Below are positions 5,307-6,812 of a stretch of 6,812 bases of DNA, one piece after another. The stretch is from positions 1-6,812 of the forward strand of contig QIHU01000558.1 in NCBI GenBank assembly GCA_003231035.1, in the 5' to 3' direction. The DNA is from Acidobacteriota bacterium. Its GTDB lineage: Bacteria; Acidobacteriota; Thermoanaerobaculia; Multivoradales; SZUA-115. The notes under the pieces were generated by a model. That model searched no databases and was not told the origin of the DNA. It worked only from the letters and a program-made list of their open reading frames with translations. Within the stretch, counting starts at the first letter, position 1. Each line of letters begins with the position of its first letter. A program made the translations under genes and the position numbers.

Positions 5307-5313
5307 TCGTCGC
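5278..5313. repeat. 13-bp tandem repeat, about 2.8 copies, spanning a gene junction
   Basis: The plus strand has CATTCGTCGCTGT at 5278-5290 and 5291-5303, then CATTCGTCGC at 5304-5313. The copies are identical. The repeat contains the start codon of the permease gene (5280-5278) and the stop codon of the ATPase gene (5305-5303). On the minus strand each copy carries the string GACGAATGA, so a potential start overlapping a potential stop occurs three times. A perfect short array like this is expected to change copy number by slippage. Confidence 0.9.
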
Positions 5314-6130
5314 CAGCATGCAAGTCAATTGGCTGGTCAATCTGGAGAAGATGAAGCGGCCGCTGGCCGCCGCGCAAGAGTTCAAAGGGGGCGGCGAACA
5401 GCTGGTCGAGATGGGCGGGTGACAAGACCTCGGAGGGCGGGGCGCAGGCGACCATCTTGCCCTGGTCCAGAGCGAGAACGCGGTCGGCCAAGCGCGAGGC
5501 GAAATTGAGGTCATGGGTGGCGACCACCACCGCCTGTTCGCCGCCGCGGTGGATCCTCAGCAGCAGGCGGGCGATGTCGCGCTGGTGACGGGGGTCGAGG
5601 TGGGTGGTGGGCTCGTCGAGGATCAAGAGCCGCGGCTCTTGGGCCAGGGCCGCCGCGATGTAGACCGCTTGCCTCTCGCCCCCTGAAAGCTCGTCCAAGG
5701 GGCGCTGGGCCAGCGCTTCGATCTCAACCTGGGCCAGCGCCCGGCGGACCACCCGCCAATCGCGCGCCGCCGGGGCGATGCGTCGGGCGGAAAGGTGGGG
5801 GAAGCGGCCGGAGAGCACGATTTCCTCGACGGTCAGCGGCACCCGAGTCGGGCGGACCTGGGGCACGTAGGCGATACGCCGCGCCAACTGGCGTCGCGAG
5901 AACTGTCGGTAAGGCTCGCCTCGCCAGGCCAGCTCGCCGCCTGAGGGGGGCAGCAGGCCGGTCAGCAGGCGTAGCAAGGTGGTCTTGCCGGCGCCGTTGG
6001 GGCCGATCACCATCAAACACTCCTCGGCGCCGATCTCCAAGTCGAGGGGGCCGAGGATGGTGCGATCTCCATGTCGCCAGTGGATTTCCTGGGCGGTGAG
6101 CAAGGGAATCGTGGTGTCCACCGGGGTCAT
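5303..6130 (-). CDS. btuD: ABC importer ATPase, BtuD/FecE family
   Basis: A 275-residue cytoplasmic ATPase that powers the BtuC/FecCD-type importer. All nucleotide-binding motifs are intact: Walker A GPNGAGKT (43-50), Q-loop Gln91 in YVPQ, signature LSGGERQ (148-154), Walker B LLILDEP (168-174) with catalytic Glu173, D-loop around THLD (176-179), and switch His206 in VVATHD. YVPQ followed by a segment ending TVEEIVLSGRFPH is typical of the cobalamin/iron-siderophore/haem group. The gene overlaps the binding-protein gene by 4 nt (ATGA at 6130-6127), which fixes its start and implies coupled translation. Its stop falls inside the 13-bp tandem repeat before the permease gene, so the last residues (GDE) are repeat-encoded. 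The substrate is inherited from the neighbouring binding protein; the ATPase alone does not distinguish B12 from iron complexes. Confidence 0.94.
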   Translation of the reverse strand: MTPVDTTIPLLTAQEIHWRHGDRTILGPLDLEIGAEECLMVIGPNGAGKTTLLRLLTGLLPPSGGELAWRGEPYRQFSRRQLARRIAYVPQVRPTRVPLTVEEIVLSGRFPHLSARRIAPAARDWRVVRRALAQVEIEALAQRPLDELSGGERQAVYIAAALAQEPRLLILDEPTTHLDPRHQRDIARLLLRIHRGGEQAVVVATHDLNFASRLADRVLALDQGKMVACAPPSEVLSPAHLDQLFAAPFELLRGGQRPLHLLQIDQPIDLHAGDE

Positions 6131-6812
6131 GGATCCTCGCTGAGGGCGGCTTCCAGCTCGGCATAAAGCTGGGCGAGGCGAGGGCCGGGGATCATCGTGT
6201 GGCTCCCGGCGACGATCTCGATGCGGCCGTCGCGCACCGCCGGCAGGTCGGCGAACTCCAGCCAGTCGCGGCGCAGGGCGTCAGGGCTGGGCTCGAGGGT
6301 GCGCAGCTCGATGATCACCTCCGGCTGGCGGGCCAAGATCTCCTCCAGCCCCACGGTCGGGTAAGGCGCCGCCGCGTCCCCCAGGACATTGACCGCGCCG
6401 AGGCGGACGAGCAGTTCGTGCGGGAAACTGCCGGGGCCGCCGGTGAAGATCTCGCGCGGTGGGCCGGCCGGCCGGGCGATTGAGAGCAGGACTCGCGGTG
6501 GATCTCCGGTGCGGGTACGGGGTTCTAGTTGCTGTCGCCACTGGCTGAGGAAGCGCTCACCCGCCTCGTGCACTCCACAGCGCTTCGCGATGGTGGCGAT
6601 CGCCGCTTCGACATCCGCCAGATTGTCGCTGTCCACACGCAGCACCTCCACGCCCAGCGCCGCCACCTTGGTGGCGATGGTGCCCTCGCTGGGCAGGGCG
6701 ATCAAAAGGTCCGGCTTGAGTTCGACGATCGCCTCGAGGTCGGCGTCGACCAGGCCGCCCAACTTGGGCAGCTCGAGTGCCTCCGGTGGCCACGAGGTGT
6801 AGTTGCCCACTC
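6127..6812 (-). CDS. btuF: Periplasmic substrate-binding protein of the importer, BtuF-like, 5' end outside window
   Basis: About 228 codons of the C-terminal part of a class III periplasmic binding protein (Peripla_BP_2 fold, two lobes joined by one long helix). The frame is open to the window edge, so the signal peptide and first strands lie outside. The visible part begins VGNYTSWPPEALELPKLGG and continues to DLEAIVELKPDLLIAL; the PPEA motif and the LERIVALKPDLVIA-like stretch are those of the cobalamin-binding protein BtuF. The connecting helix is about residues 65-95 of the visible part, and the second lobe holds YPTVGLEEILARQPEVIIEL, also BtuF-like. Its role would be to capture vitamin B12 in the periplasm and hand it to the permease. 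It is the first gene of the importer visible here and overlaps the ATPase gene by 4 nt. Haem- and siderophore-binding relatives share the fold, so the substrate is probable and not proven. Confidence 0.85.
   Translation of the reverse strand, partial: VGNYTSWPPEALELPKLGGLVDADLEAIVELKPDLLIALPSEGTIATKVAALGVEVLRVDSDNLADVEAAIATIAKRCGVHEAGERFLSQWRQQLEPRTRTGDPPRVLLSIARPAGPPREIFTGGPGSFPHELLVRLGAVNVLGDAAAPYPTVGLEEILARQPEVIIELRTLEPSPDALRRDWLEFADLPAVRDGRIEIVAGSHTMIPGPRLAQLYAELEAALSEDP

Overview
The window is GC-rich bacterial chromosomal DNA with dense, tightly packed protein genes on both strands. The genes are ordinary bacterial families, and I see no phage, transposase, tRNA, rRNA or CRISPR sequence. 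The phylum cannot be fixed from this stretch. Several starts lack a Shine-Dalgarno sequence, and two have a TANNNT box exactly 6 nt upstream, which hints at a lineage that uses leaderless mRNAs.

Left block (60-1477, minus strand): a Nudix hydrolase of the ADP-ribose pyrophosphatase type, then an Rrf2-family regulator with two cysteines that could hold an Fe-S cluster, then a very small proline-rich lipoprotein candidate only 7 nt behind it. Positions 1-59 hold nothing I can support.

Middle block (1478-2243): a 74-bp divergent region separates the Nudix gene from two plus-strand genes for small two-helix membrane proteins of unknown function (75 and 89 residues). The second runs tail-to-tail into a third small membrane protein gene on the minus strand, and the two reading frames overlap by 36 bp.

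Fic block (2019-4185, minus strand): a class II-like Fic protein (AMP transferase fold) with an N-terminal inhibitory motif and a C-terminal winged helix, then a fumarylacetoacetate hydrolase-family enzyme 2 nt later, then the small membrane protein overlapping that by 1 nt. These three are almost certainly one transcript, probably driven from an AT-rich 129-bp gap (4186-4314). The fic gene is visibly less GC-rich than its neighbours and may have been acquired.

Right block (4315-6812, minus strand): a three-gene ABC importer of the vitamin B12/iron-siderophore class: binding protein (cut by the window edge), ATPase, permease. The binding protein looks most like BtuF, so cobalamin is the favoured substrate. 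The first junction is a 4-nt ATGA overlap. The second carries a 13-bp tandem repeat that appears to have pushed an ancestral ATGA overlap apart while leaving a 9-codon relay ORF that still links the two genes.

I do not see an obviously new multi-gene system. The best candidates for a closer look are the repeat-bearing ATPase/permease junction and the Fic/FAH/membrane-protein operon.
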